Assembly (NCBI RefSeq): GCF_036588685.1
Contig: NC_086379.1
Coordinates: forward strand, 19,391,862 to 19,455,861
Length of the DNA stretch: 64,000 nt
Source: Mytilus trossulus
Lineage: Eukaryota > Mollusca > Bivalvia > Mytilida > Mytilidae
Direction of reading: 5' to 3'
Each line of letters opens with the position of its first letter. Position 1 is the first letter of the stretch. The notes under the pieces were generated by a model. It had not been told where the DNA came from, did not search any database, and saw only the letters and a program-made list of their open reading frames with translations. Shown piece after piece: positions 1-9,800 of this stretch. The position numbers were made by a program, and so were the translations under genes.

Positions 1-1276
1 AGTTGTATGCACTTCAAGGGCAAACTCACTGGTATAAATCGTAGTCATCTCATTACTTTTAAAAGCGAGGCTCTTGTAGAGCTGTACCAGTAAGTGTAAA
101 ATCTATGATGCCATTGTTTAAAAACAAGCCCATTCAGTTGCAACGATCAGGTATTTGATGGATAACCCGGAAAATGTGGTAAAAACGAGAGAAACATCAA
201 TAGTAACGGCAGATCGGCCACTTTTGGTAATGGATATTCAGTGGGAATGGCCTGATTTGTACAGAGAAGATAAGTTTATCGTCATGTGAGGTGGTTTTTT
301 GTTAGAAGCCACCCCTTTGTCATGGGTTGGGACCCCCTCCTTTTTAAAATGGCTGGATGTCCCTGTATAGTGTTTTATTTTACAAAACAAATAGATATAG
401 TCCCAGGAGTGAGAATCCTAGCAATGACAGTGTAAAAATATGCCAAACTCTTATCACAGTAGAATCGAGAAATGGGAAGGTACAATGTACACCACCCAAC
501 TCCATCCTTATTTTGATCAAGAAAAGAATGCTGATTGTAAGGTCCTTCAAGTCGTTCTACGTTGACGAATTTCAATCCTATTCATATTGATAAATGACGT
601 GAGTATATGTCAATGAGGACCGAACGACATACATGTATACTACAGACGGTACAATCAGTCTTTAACAATTGACAAATTAAAGAAGAAAAGCCAACTATTT
701 GAGAGTATTATAATTTGGACTCAACAAATTTACAGTTTTAAACATGCAGTGAAAATTAACATATATGTATACAAAATAAATTGGCATTATGCTTTTATGT
801 TGTGCTGTTACCCACTGAAAATAAGGGTTACATGCTCAAAACATTGTAATAATCCGGTGTGGGGGTGCGAGAGGCAAAATATTAGGAGCTACATCATTTA
901 ATGGCACTTGCAAAACAAAAAAGAGACAGTGCATGTGATTACGATTACATACATGTATATAACAAAATCGTATACGGACTGAACAGAATGGCGAACCTTT
1001 GTTGATAAATCACAATAAGATGCATGTAAACATCAGGATAGCTGCAAAGTTTGAGGCTAAAATAAGTTCATTTTGCTGTTTCAGCGGCATGAAACCTCTT
1101 AAACAAGGACAAGTACCATTTCGACAAAAACTTACCACTAATATCATGTCGTGACTAGCATTTTGCTCCAATATTTTTCATACGGCTTGCGGTTTATGTA
1201 TTTCAAAAATAATACTTCAAATTTATTTGCTGATGGCAGATAACTCATTTTAAATTTCGACGAATCACTTCTAACC
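1..1276. other. Gene-free AT-rich sequence
   Basis: No supported gene. Open frames here are short and lack protein-like composition or splice context. The only recognisable item is a fragment of a dispersed repeat at about 290-365 (listed separately). Confidence 0.6.
290..365 (+). repeat. Dispersed repeat fragment, 'gaccccctcc...atggctggat' type
   Basis: The stretch 'gggaccccctcc' followed by 'ttttaaaatggctggat' recurs at 5933-6060 as 'ggaaccccccttttt...atggctggatcc'. Two diverged copies in one window support a dispersed repeat; the family name is not known to me. Confidence 0.6.
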
Positions 1277-1281
1277 AAATT

Positions 1282-4196
1282 CACTGTGTCTAAACCACAC
1301 CGGCAGAATTTGATCGGACTCGATGGTATCTAACGTCCGGCACAATGAAGGAACATCAATATAGGTTTCTCCTTATTTTCTTATTTTTTTTAATGATATC
1401 GAAGAATATATATACATATACAACTATTTTTTATTGTGAGATGCAATATTTTCTACAACCGTTCTATATTAACGGAGAAATAAGTCAAAATGCATGTCAA
1501 AATGACGAATTGAGTGAACCTTGCCTCGAAATTGTTTAATTTCTCTTTAAATTGTTCACATTGTACGGAAAGAAAGGTACGGGAAGATAGATATTGACAC
1601 GGAGATTGCAAATTTAATTATCATGAGCATCTCAATAATTGTAACTCTGTGTATGGAACGAAAGAAATGGGTCATGTCAAAATGGAACTGGCCGGTTTCG
1701 TCAATGTATACAACCCGGTTTCGTCATAGATTTCAAAATGCACAACCCGGTTTGGTCAAATAAAAAAAATCATAATCGCATTACATTATAATTGATGATT
1801 TAATTTCAGAGTTCAAAAGGAGTTTTGTGGGTCGTTCTAAAACAAGTTCGTTCACCGGACAGCGGCTTATTATTTATATGAGTCTCAGATTCAAATAAAT
1901 AATAAGCAAATTCCTACTCTTATAGAACTCAAATATTTTAATTTTACTTTGCATTCCGAACTTTTTAACAGCATATTGAGATTAATGCTCTTTAAATATG
2001 CGTTTTCTATATGAGTTATGGGAAAATATGTTGAACATGTTTAAACTTGAAATTAAAGTTTACGGTCTTAAAAATCGAAACACACAATTGATATGTGATT
2101 TTCTCGCACAAAAGAATGGACACCTTTATAAGTAATCTAATCATTCCATCTATGTAATCTTTTCTACCATCTTCTTAAGGATAAACGTTGATGATAAGAC
2201 AAATGTATATGCATGCATAATCGACATAGAATGTAGGATTACAACTACCATGCAATGATTAAAATAAAATTTATTTATCACTAATTGTAACTATACTGCT
2301 ATGTACAAATTAGTATAATAGTCTCAGGTCATCGATAAAATTCAATAATAATTATTTTGTTAACATTATTAAAAAAAACCGAGTCTGTACTGTCGCCATT
2401 GTGTTATGATGATCGTACACTGACGTTGGTCAATATATTTTGACAATACGGACAGACGGATTCAGTTGATTTCAAAGTGGGCGTATTTCGAACAACTTGT
2501 ACATACCGCCGAGCGTAGCGAGTCGAACAATATTTTGATTATTTTTTGCTTTAAAAAATCGTTAAATACAGGAATCAATATAGTTTTGGCAACCGAAGGT
2601 GGGGTCGGGGCGTGCAACCTATACGGTATCTAGATTCGCCACTTATCTTATAAAGTGTATAACGAATTAAAATATTGTAAGAAATGAGAAAACAGGGACA
2701 CCCGGGAAATCGGATTATGTGAGTTGGATTATGTTTATTATAATAAATGCCGAATATCAAGTTCTTTTTATCGATTCCTATACATTTTTCTCAAATATAT
2801 ATAAAAGTTATATAGGAAAATGATAAGGCAGACAAATGTACAAATAAATCGACTTGGCCGATATCCTCATAAATTTTATTGACCTTTAATTACAATTTTT
2901 TTTTCGTTTCTTTGCGTTTTTACACGCCCATCCCAATTTTGACAGGACGTATTATTGTATACACCCGTCTGTCCATCCGTCCTTCCATCCGTCCGTTCCT
3001 TCATCTATCAGTCATTCGTTCCGTCCGTCCGTCCGTCCGTCTAGCTATCCGTCTATCTTTCTTTCCAGCGTAAACATGTCGCACCGTAACTTGAGAACAG
3101 CTTATCTAGTTTTCATGAAACTTAACAAAGTTATTTCTTGAAATGGTCAAACGATTTGTAAACCTTTTAGTGAAAATCAAATTAAATCTTTTTGAGTTAC
3201 AGAACTTTGTAAGTAAAACAGGAGTGTGTTTTTTTTTAACATGTCGCGCCATATCTCAAAATGGTTAATCATTATTGCATCAAACTTTACACACTTCTTA
3301 GTAATATAAATCTTAACTTCTGCATACTTTAAGGTGATGTTTTTAATTTTGTTTTTTAAGCGTTAATTAGGTTTTCTTTGTAAAAAAAAAAGGGGGGGGG
3401 GTCACATACTGCGATGTATCTCAAAACCTATATAAAAAAAATATCATAATGTTAATGTAAAAAAAATAATTAGATATCAGTGTTTGCTATTGAGTATTTA
3501 TATTCCATTTAAAATTAGTTTGAAGATCAGTGAAATAACGGATACGACTTTCATTAGGAAAATGTGTAGTACTATAATTACCTATGTAAATAAATGTAAA
3601 CACGCCAAGTTTACTTTATAATACATATATATTTAAATTCTTTCGAAAGACAATGTTCAGATCCGTGTTAACGTTGCTTTTCATAAATTGTTGGTTTTAA
3701 AAAAACAAAAAAACCGGGTGATATATATAGACGAAACCGGGTGTTGTGTAGTAAACAACAATGACGAAACCGGTGTATTTTTATTTGACATGACCCATTT
3801 CTTTCGTTCCATACACAGAAATACAAGTATTGAGATGCTCATAATGACTAGTTTTGCAATCTCTGTGTCAGTATCTATCTTCCCGTACCTTTCTGTCCGT
3901 ACAATGTGAACAATTTAAAGAGAAATTAAATCAATTTCGAGGCAAGGTTCACTCAATTCGTCATTTTGACATGCATTTTGACTTATTTCTCCGTTAAAAT
4001 AGAACGGTTGTAGAAAATATTGCATCTCACAATAGAAAATTGTTGTATATGTATATATATTCTTCGATATCATTAAAAAAATAAGAAAATAAGGAGAAAC
4101 CTATCTTTCTTCTGTCTATTGATGTTCCGTCATTGTGCCGGACGTTAGATACCATCGAGTCCAATCAAATTCTGCCGGTGTGGTTTAGACACAGTG
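1282..4196. mobile_element. Foldback-type DNA transposon with ~490-bp inverted arms, probably CMC (CACTA/Chapaev)-like and non-autonomous
   Basis: The segment 1282 to about 1765 is repeated in inverted orientation at about 3700-4196, with only scattered mismatches over roughly 490 bp. The outer ends read CACTGTGTCTAAACCACACC and its complement, and the element is bracketed by AAATT at 1277-1281 and 4197-4201, a candidate target-site duplication. Ends beginning CACTG are typical of the CACTA/Mirage/Chapaev group, whose duplications are usually 2-4 bp, so the true duplication may be AATT or ATT. The inner end of each arm has three copies of a GACGAAACCGG motif, as expected of subterminal transposase-binding repeats. 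I see no transposase frame inside, so it is probably mobilised in trans. The interior holds a second nested repeat (about 2900-3460). Confidence 0.75.
2900..3460 (+). repeat. Nested repeat with (TCCG)n core inside the foldback element
   Basis: A block starting 'tacacgcccatcccaatttt' runs into an imperfect TCCG/TCCA tetranucleotide array at about 2964-3062, then 'aacatgtcgcaccgtaac' and a poly-A/poly-G run near 3390. The layout of a short head, a GTCC-type microsatellite and an AT-rich tail resembles a common molluscan dispersed repeat. The apparent reading frame across it is a product of the microsatellite. Confidence 0.5.
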
Positions 4197-4747
4197 AAAT
4201 TAGCCAATAATTTTAGAGGATGTAACGAATAATTTGTAAAAAGAATTTTGTCGATATCTTTTTTTGTTACAAAGAAGATGCACTCTGATGATAAACAGTG
4301 AATAGGGAGATAACTCTTAGAAAGAAAATTGTTCGTAGCGACTTGTCTTTCAGAGAGGATCAGAGAGATTTCATCGGTTGAGATATGGAATCTTTTAAAT
4401 TATTTTATCATGAAGTCAGATTTGAACATCGACTTGAGGAATATTAATGAAGGTGTATTAAAACCCGAATATTTTTTATTTGTATTTTCCTTGGATTTCG
4501 GTATTTTTGCTTTTGCACTTTTTTTGTTGCTGAACTTTTTGGTTATATATAAGGCATATATGATATAATGGTTTGTCCGGTTAACTGCTCTATACATTTT
4601 AAACTAGAAGTTCAGATCTTATATTTTCTGTAAAGTGTTATATTATTAACACATTATACTCAATTAATATAACAAAAACTGCTCAAAAAGACAAAAAGAT
4701 TTTGATGTGCCTTTAATAGATAATCGTCGTTTCTGCTGTTGGTGTAA

Positions 4748-5817
4748 ATGTTCCGGACCATATGAGTATTTGGACCATACGCGTATGGTCATGACCATAT
4801 GGGTATATACTCATATGGTCCGACCATACGCGTATGGTCGGACCGTACGCGTATGGTCGGGGTAATTAACAGGTACATTTAAATGCTTAACTCTTCATAT
4901 AACCCTTCTAGATGTCACGTCATTAAAAAGACACTACCAAAAGTCATTTTATCATATATCTATTAAAATTAATAATAAAAAGATTAACAAAATAAAATAA
5001 GCAGTTTCACACAGTAAATTTCATCACTAGTCAAAACTATAGTAAACACATTTTTTTTCATTACCGATAATAAATTACGTTTAATATTACGAGTGAATGG
5101 CAAAATGTCGACCTGGGAAGATAACTTTCAACAATATTTTAATTAACTGTTACACACGAAGTCAACTGTTTCACTATAACCTGACGTAAAAGTCGACAGG
5201 ATAAAGAGTCTAATAATTTGCTCACTTTTGAAACTTAATATAATAAGCATTAGAAGTGCAAAATTCAGAATTTTTATACTTATACGTGTTTTGTTTTAAA
5301 AAAAATAATTAATGACGTCAACGGCAAGGACACTAGTTCATTTTTTTGATTTGTCTGGTGATATGATGTACTTCAGTCATGTTACGATATTGGAGATCTA
5401 GAGGTTTTTAAAATCACCGTAGACACATCGGAATGACCCAGGCCCCAAGAAAAGCTATGGTACATGTACCGTGTGGAAGTAAATGTCACCCTACGCATAC
5501 ATGCAAGAATGCAACTTAGCCATGAAAACTAACTTTAGCATCGATATTTAATATTATCTGAATTGTAAATAATACAATTGCATGTAGTAATAATTGTTTT
5601 TTTATAAAGTTTTCAAATGCATATTATTGAAAAAAAATACCTGTATGGTCCAAATACTCATATGGTCCGGCCCGTTTATAACCAAACGAGTATATACTCA
5701 TATGGTCCGACCATACGCGTACGGTCGGACCATACGCGTATGGTCGGACCATATGAGTATACGCATATGGTCATGACCATACGCGTATGGTCCAGATACT
5801 CATATGGTCCGGAACAT
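4748..5817. mobile_element. 1.07-kb inverted-repeat element with arrays of an MluI-centred palindrome at both ends
   Basis: The left end (4748 to about 4860) and right end (about 5640-5817) are inverted copies of one another; the outer edges are ATGTTCCGGACCATATGAG and its complement. Each end is built from the perfect 20-bp palindrome CGACCATACGCGTATGGTCG and variants, alternating with GGACCATATGAG-to-CTCATATGGTCC palindromes. The ~780-bp centre is plain AT-rich sequence. Because the units are self-complementary, both strands show spurious open frames rich in Tyr-Gly-Pro and Arg-Val-Trp. No clear target duplication is visible (AA on both sides at most) and no transposase is present. A foldback element is the simplest reading. 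Confidence 0.65.
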
Positions 5818-5932
5818 AAACAAAAACCCGCATGACATACATTTGATAATGTCAACTCAGTTACACCTTTTAACTCACAAATTGTCCTTCTATTAATATT
5901 ATAACTGTCTATGCCAATCAAGGACAATCAAT

Positions 5933-6060
5933 CAGGCGCGGATCCAGAAGGGGTGTGTCGGGGATTGGAACCCCCCTTTTTTTGAACGATTAATGCATTT
6001 GAATGGAGACATGTAATTGGAACCCCCCTTTTTTAATGGCTGGATCCGTCCCTGTCAATA
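5933..6060 (+). repeat. Dispersed repeat, 'ggaacccccc...tggctggatcc' type
   Basis: Second, longer copy of the repeat fragment at 290-365. It contains two runs of 'ggaaccccccttttttt' and ends in 'atggctggatccgtccctg'. Confidence 0.6.
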
Positions 6061-6872
6061 CAGTACAACACAGTTGTAACATGAGAGGGAGCATTTGAAA
6101 GATTTAAACCACTTAATTAGAGTATTGTTATACCATCTAGAGTAACAGAAAAAGAAGCCCATCAAATTAAAAAAAAGTCATCTTTCTGAGTCATCTTTCT
6201 GAAACAAAACAAAAATGCATTTAACTTGTAAAATCTAAGAGCGGCCGGCTTTAAATCTTTTAATGCGATGTGTTAAATTGTACTCGGAGTAGTGTTTTGA
6301 GGCTGTAAATACAGGTATATATTTTGTTCATTTGTTATCATAAACCTTAATTTAAAACTAGCTACACGTGAACAGATTAGTAATAATTTGATATTCTTAG
6401 ACACATATAAAACCATAGAAGTTATCACCCCTTAGTATGATCGTTTCTAATATTCCAAAACATTTTAAATAATAATGTTTTCAAATCAATTAAACTGTAA
6501 AAATCTATAGAATGAACAAAACGCAACATAAAATAAAAGCAAAGTAACGAAAAAAAATTTGGAAAAATATTTAAATGTAATAAGTACTATTTTCAAATAC
6601 CAATATGTACATTATTTTCATTGAGATAAAGAGTTTCTATTTCAATAGTCTGAAGTTGAACCATAACCTAATGAAGGTCACTGAAGGTAATGGTACCGAC
6701 CTTTCCAGGTATATCGGTATGCAGTATAGTTGTCCCCGATGGAATGTGTTAATTCACAGCCCTGACGGAGTAGAACCAATACTACCGCTTAACCCTTTCA
6801 CTATATCAATAGTGCATTTTTCTGATGGGCTGTATATAGCTCTAAGAATTGGGTTTGGTAAGGAAGACCCTC
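6061..6872. other. Gene-free sequence with one unassigned open frame
   Basis: Mostly AT-rich with no gene. A somewhat less AT-rich patch at about 6670-6870 is open on the + strand and ends before a GTAAGG, but there is no recognisable protein and the frame runs on into the CT-rich repeat, so no exon is called. Confidence 0.5.
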
Positions 6873-7096
6873 TCCCACTTTCTTTTTATCATATTTCTCT
6901 TAGCCTCTCTTCCCTTTCTCTCTGTCCTTTCTCTCTGTCTACCCTTTCTCTCTCTACTCATTTTCTTTCTCCCTAACCATTCTCTCTCTAACCACTCTCT
7001 CTCCTTACTCCCTAACCATTCTCTCTCCCTACTCCCTAACCATTCTCTCTCTCTCTCTACTTCCTAATCATTATTCTCTATGTCCCTTATCTTTTC
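6873..7096 (+). repeat. Pyrimidine-rich low-complexity tract (CTCTCTCC / CCTAACCATT units)
   Basis: The + strand is almost wholly C and T, with short tandem units such as 'actccctaaccattctctct'. Any translation is Ser/Leu-rich and not meaningful. Confidence 0.8.
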
Positions 7097-7109
7097 TCTT
7101 CCCTGACAG

Positions 7110-7730
7110 TGCGAAAAAGGGTAAGTGTGTGCGAGATAGAAAGTGAGAAAGTGAGAGACAGCGAGGTGAGAGAGGTAAAGGGTTAGAATGTGAGAGAGAT
7201 AGACAGTGAGAATGACAGAGGGAGATAGAGAGTGAGATTGTGAGAGAAAATGAGAATGTGAGAAAGAGGAAAAGAGTGAAAATGTGAGACTGTGAGAGAG
7301 AGTGAGAATGTCAGAATGTGAGAGAGAGAGATAGAGAGTGAGAATGAGATAGATAGTGACAATGTGAGATAGATATGAGAGTTAGAGTGTGTGTGAGAGA
7401 GAAAAAAGTGTGAGAGGCTGAGTCTATTTGAGAGAGAGTGTGTTAGAGAGTGAGAGTGAGGGAGAGATATAGTGTGAGACCGAGAGTGTGTGTGAATGAG
7501 AGGAGTGAGTGTGAACGAGAGAGAGATTGAGAGAGTGCAGGCAAAGTGGCGACCCTGTTAGTGAGGGAGAGAATGTGAAAAAGTGCCAACGAGCGAGAGA
7601 TTTGAGAGTATTAGCGAGATTGAGATAGTTAGTTTGAAGAGAAGGAGTGGAAGGGAGAATGGAGTGTGAGCGTGATGAACTGTGAGCAAGTGAAAGTGAT
7701 CGACAGTGAGAATGCAGGAGTCTTAAACAG
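7110..7730 (+). repeat. Purine-rich low-complexity tract (GAGAGTGAGAATGTGA units)
   Basis: About 620 bp of degenerate GA/TG-rich repeat, immediately after a pyrimidine-rich tract on the same strand. Units such as 'gtgagaatgtgagagagaga' recur with changes. Confidence 0.8.
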
Positions 7731-7854
7731 TAGAAACAAAGTTTAGAGGGGAAGAAGGAAGTTAAAGATTACAAATAGAAACATTTTCTTTTGTTTACTT
7801 GAATTAAGAACCTAAGGTACAAATGTACATTTCTCTTCAAAACATATTATTGAG

Positions 7855-7925
7855 GAGAAAAAGGCATTAAAAAGAGGGGCGAAAGATACCAGAGGGACAG
7901 TCAAACTTATAGATCGAAAATTATC
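7855..7925 (+). repeat. R6 dispersed repeat
   Basis: The sequence 'gcgaaagataccagaggg' followed by 'acagtcaaact' recurs near 48485, and on the other strand near 50175. It is a short copy of a family I recall as common in mussel DNA. Confidence 0.6.
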
Positions 7926-8184
7926 TACTTAAAGAGTTTTTTTTTCTAAAATGTTCATCGGAAGATCGAACCTTGTATGTTAGTAAAATAAAACTGTAAA
8001 CGTTTTTGCCAAAAAAAAACAAAGCTAGAGAACCTTACAAGTGATTGCGATATCTTTTCTAGACTTTTATTTCTTGTCGCAGTGGACAAATTGAATTGGA
8101 ATATTTCTAAATCCATAAAGACAAACTGCTCCAGTGTTTTTGTCTTAGGATGTCATTTTCAACAGTGGTATTAAATCGGTGCAC

Positions 8185-9255
8185 ATGGATAAACTTGAAA
8201 CATTTTGCAGATCCAAATTCTGATGCATTTATCGTTGATGGGGCAGCAATGATTAATTCCAGGCCACCTTGTTGGGCAACAATATTGGATGATTTTGCAA
8301 ATGTGTCATACTGCCTTAAATAAAATCTTGCATCGATAAGTGTTCAAGAGTAGACATTGTGTTAGAAGTTTACTAAATGAATAATTTAAAGGCTAGATGT
8401 GACAAGACAAAAGTTGGTTCTGGAGTAGTTTTCTCTATGAAGATGACAACGAAACGAAATTTTTCAAGTGTCTCAGAAATGCTTTTTTAGAGACTAATAA
8501 GGATACTTTCCAGCTACCCCTTTATAAGCATGGAAAAGCAGATATACGAATGTTTGTCCATTTTCGGCATGATTATGAAAATTGTTGAAGACCGTTATTT
8601 TAGGTAGCACCGACACAGATGTAGTAGTGTTAAGAATTGCAGCACTCCAAAAATTTGGTAGAACAAACTGTGAATAGGTTTTGGCAAGAATGAAGACTTT
8701 TGATGGCTTCCTGTACGTGATATATCAAATGTATTTGGTCCTCGTGTAGCTACTGTTTCTTTCATTCATATATTCAGTGGATGTGACTCTTTGTCGGATT
8801 TTCGTGGGTAAGGGAATAGGTCAGTTTGGATGACATGGGAAGTATTTCAACAAGTAAGGGACGTATTTTTGTCTTTGCTGAAGTATAAAGACACATATAT
8901 GGACATAATAGAAGCATTTGTTTGCATCATATATGACAGAACAACATCACCATTTTCTGTAAACGAGGCAAGATGTAATTTTTACCCAAGAAGCAGCGGC
9001 ATTGTGATGTAGTTCCGCCTACAAGAGTTTTTTCCGGAGCACATCCAAAGAGCAGCGTATCAAGGAGGACAAGGTTGGGCTCAACCTCATTTATGTACCA
9101 ATTCATGAACACTGGGGTTGGATGAAAGAAAAAAAATCGATGACAGTTGGAAACAAAAAAGGACTTCTTCGGCTGCCGTTAAAGTTGCATCCTCCTGTCT
9201 GGAACTTTTGAAATGAGGAGGCGAAAAATCCAGCTGTGTTAGTGACTGTAAATAC
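8185..9255 (+). pseudogene. Decayed copy of a multicopy invertebrate protein family (mobile-element-like distribution), GCDS...W...YDRT...VNEAR type
   Basis: Successive blocks in shifting + frames read like one degraded protein: DAFIVDGAAMINS (about 8218), DIVLEVY-stop-MNNLKA (about 8355), EDDNETKFFKCL (about 8441), STDTDVVVL (about 8608), FSGCDSLSDFRG-stop-GN (about 8772), WMTWEVFQQ (about 8828), IIYDRTTSPFSVNEAR (about 8925), IQRAAYQGGQGWAQP (about 9046), DDSWKQ (about 9138) and SSCLELLK (about 9190). From memory, many molluscs and cnidarians carry a multicopy uncharacterised family with these blocks in this order; the TDxDVVVL block resembles PIN/XPG-type nucleases, which is inference. In-frame stops and frame changes show it is dead. 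Confidence 0.55.
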
Positions 9256-9389
9256 TACCGTTCTGTCATTCCTTAAACGTTTTTTTTTTATTGGCTACTA
9301 TCAGATAATTATAAGATTACAAACCTGTCTTTCTAACAAAACTAGGCATTTAATCTTAACAAAGAATGTGATATCACTTGATGAAAATT

Positions 9390-9800
9390 AAAAAAAAAAA
9401 TACATTTTCAAAAAGTTTGCCGCCATTTTGGAACCGGAAGTCACTCTTTTTTGTCAATTATGTGTTGTTTTTTCGTAATTTAGGAACTATAATTTACGTT
9501 TAATAAAACTTACATTGGATTATACCTATAACACAGCTTTCAAGGATTTCCGAAATGTAGCAAACTGGATATGACGCCATTTGCAAAATGATCGGTGGCC
9601 ATCTTAAAAAAATGGAATTTTTTTATGGCCAGCATCTGGTTTCTTTTAATTATCATTTAGCCCACCTTTATACCAAATTTAATGCTTGTATCACAATTTG
9701 CACAATTATGTCCATAATATCTCCCACTAAAGGTCACCTACAGGTCTTCAATGTAGCAAGAAATTCCCGCACCCGGAGGCGTCTCTTAGCTAGGTTCCCA
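9390..9800. repeat. Dispersed-repeat mosaic downstream of the pseudogene
   Basis: Contains 'ccgccattttggaaccggaag' and 'gtggccatcttaaaaaaatgg'-type sequence, then a short R5 fragment at about 9750-9790 ('gcaagaaattcccgcacccgg'), which is found again on the + strand at 16440. No gene. Confidence 0.5.

Noticed and set aside
4329..4568. 79-codon + frame with a hydrophobic C-terminal stretch
   Set aside because: No ATG-anchored start near the frame edge, no splice partner or paralog, and the hydrophobicity comes from T-rich sequence.
5594..5927. Overlapping frames on both strands rich in Tyr-Gly-Pro
   Set aside because: Products of the self-complementary GACCATACGCGTATGGTC arrays.
6605..6976. 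123-codon + frame with a protein-like middle part
   Set aside because: It runs into CT-rich repeat, has no clear acceptor or homolog, and could be chance. The patch 6670-6870 is the only part worth a database search.
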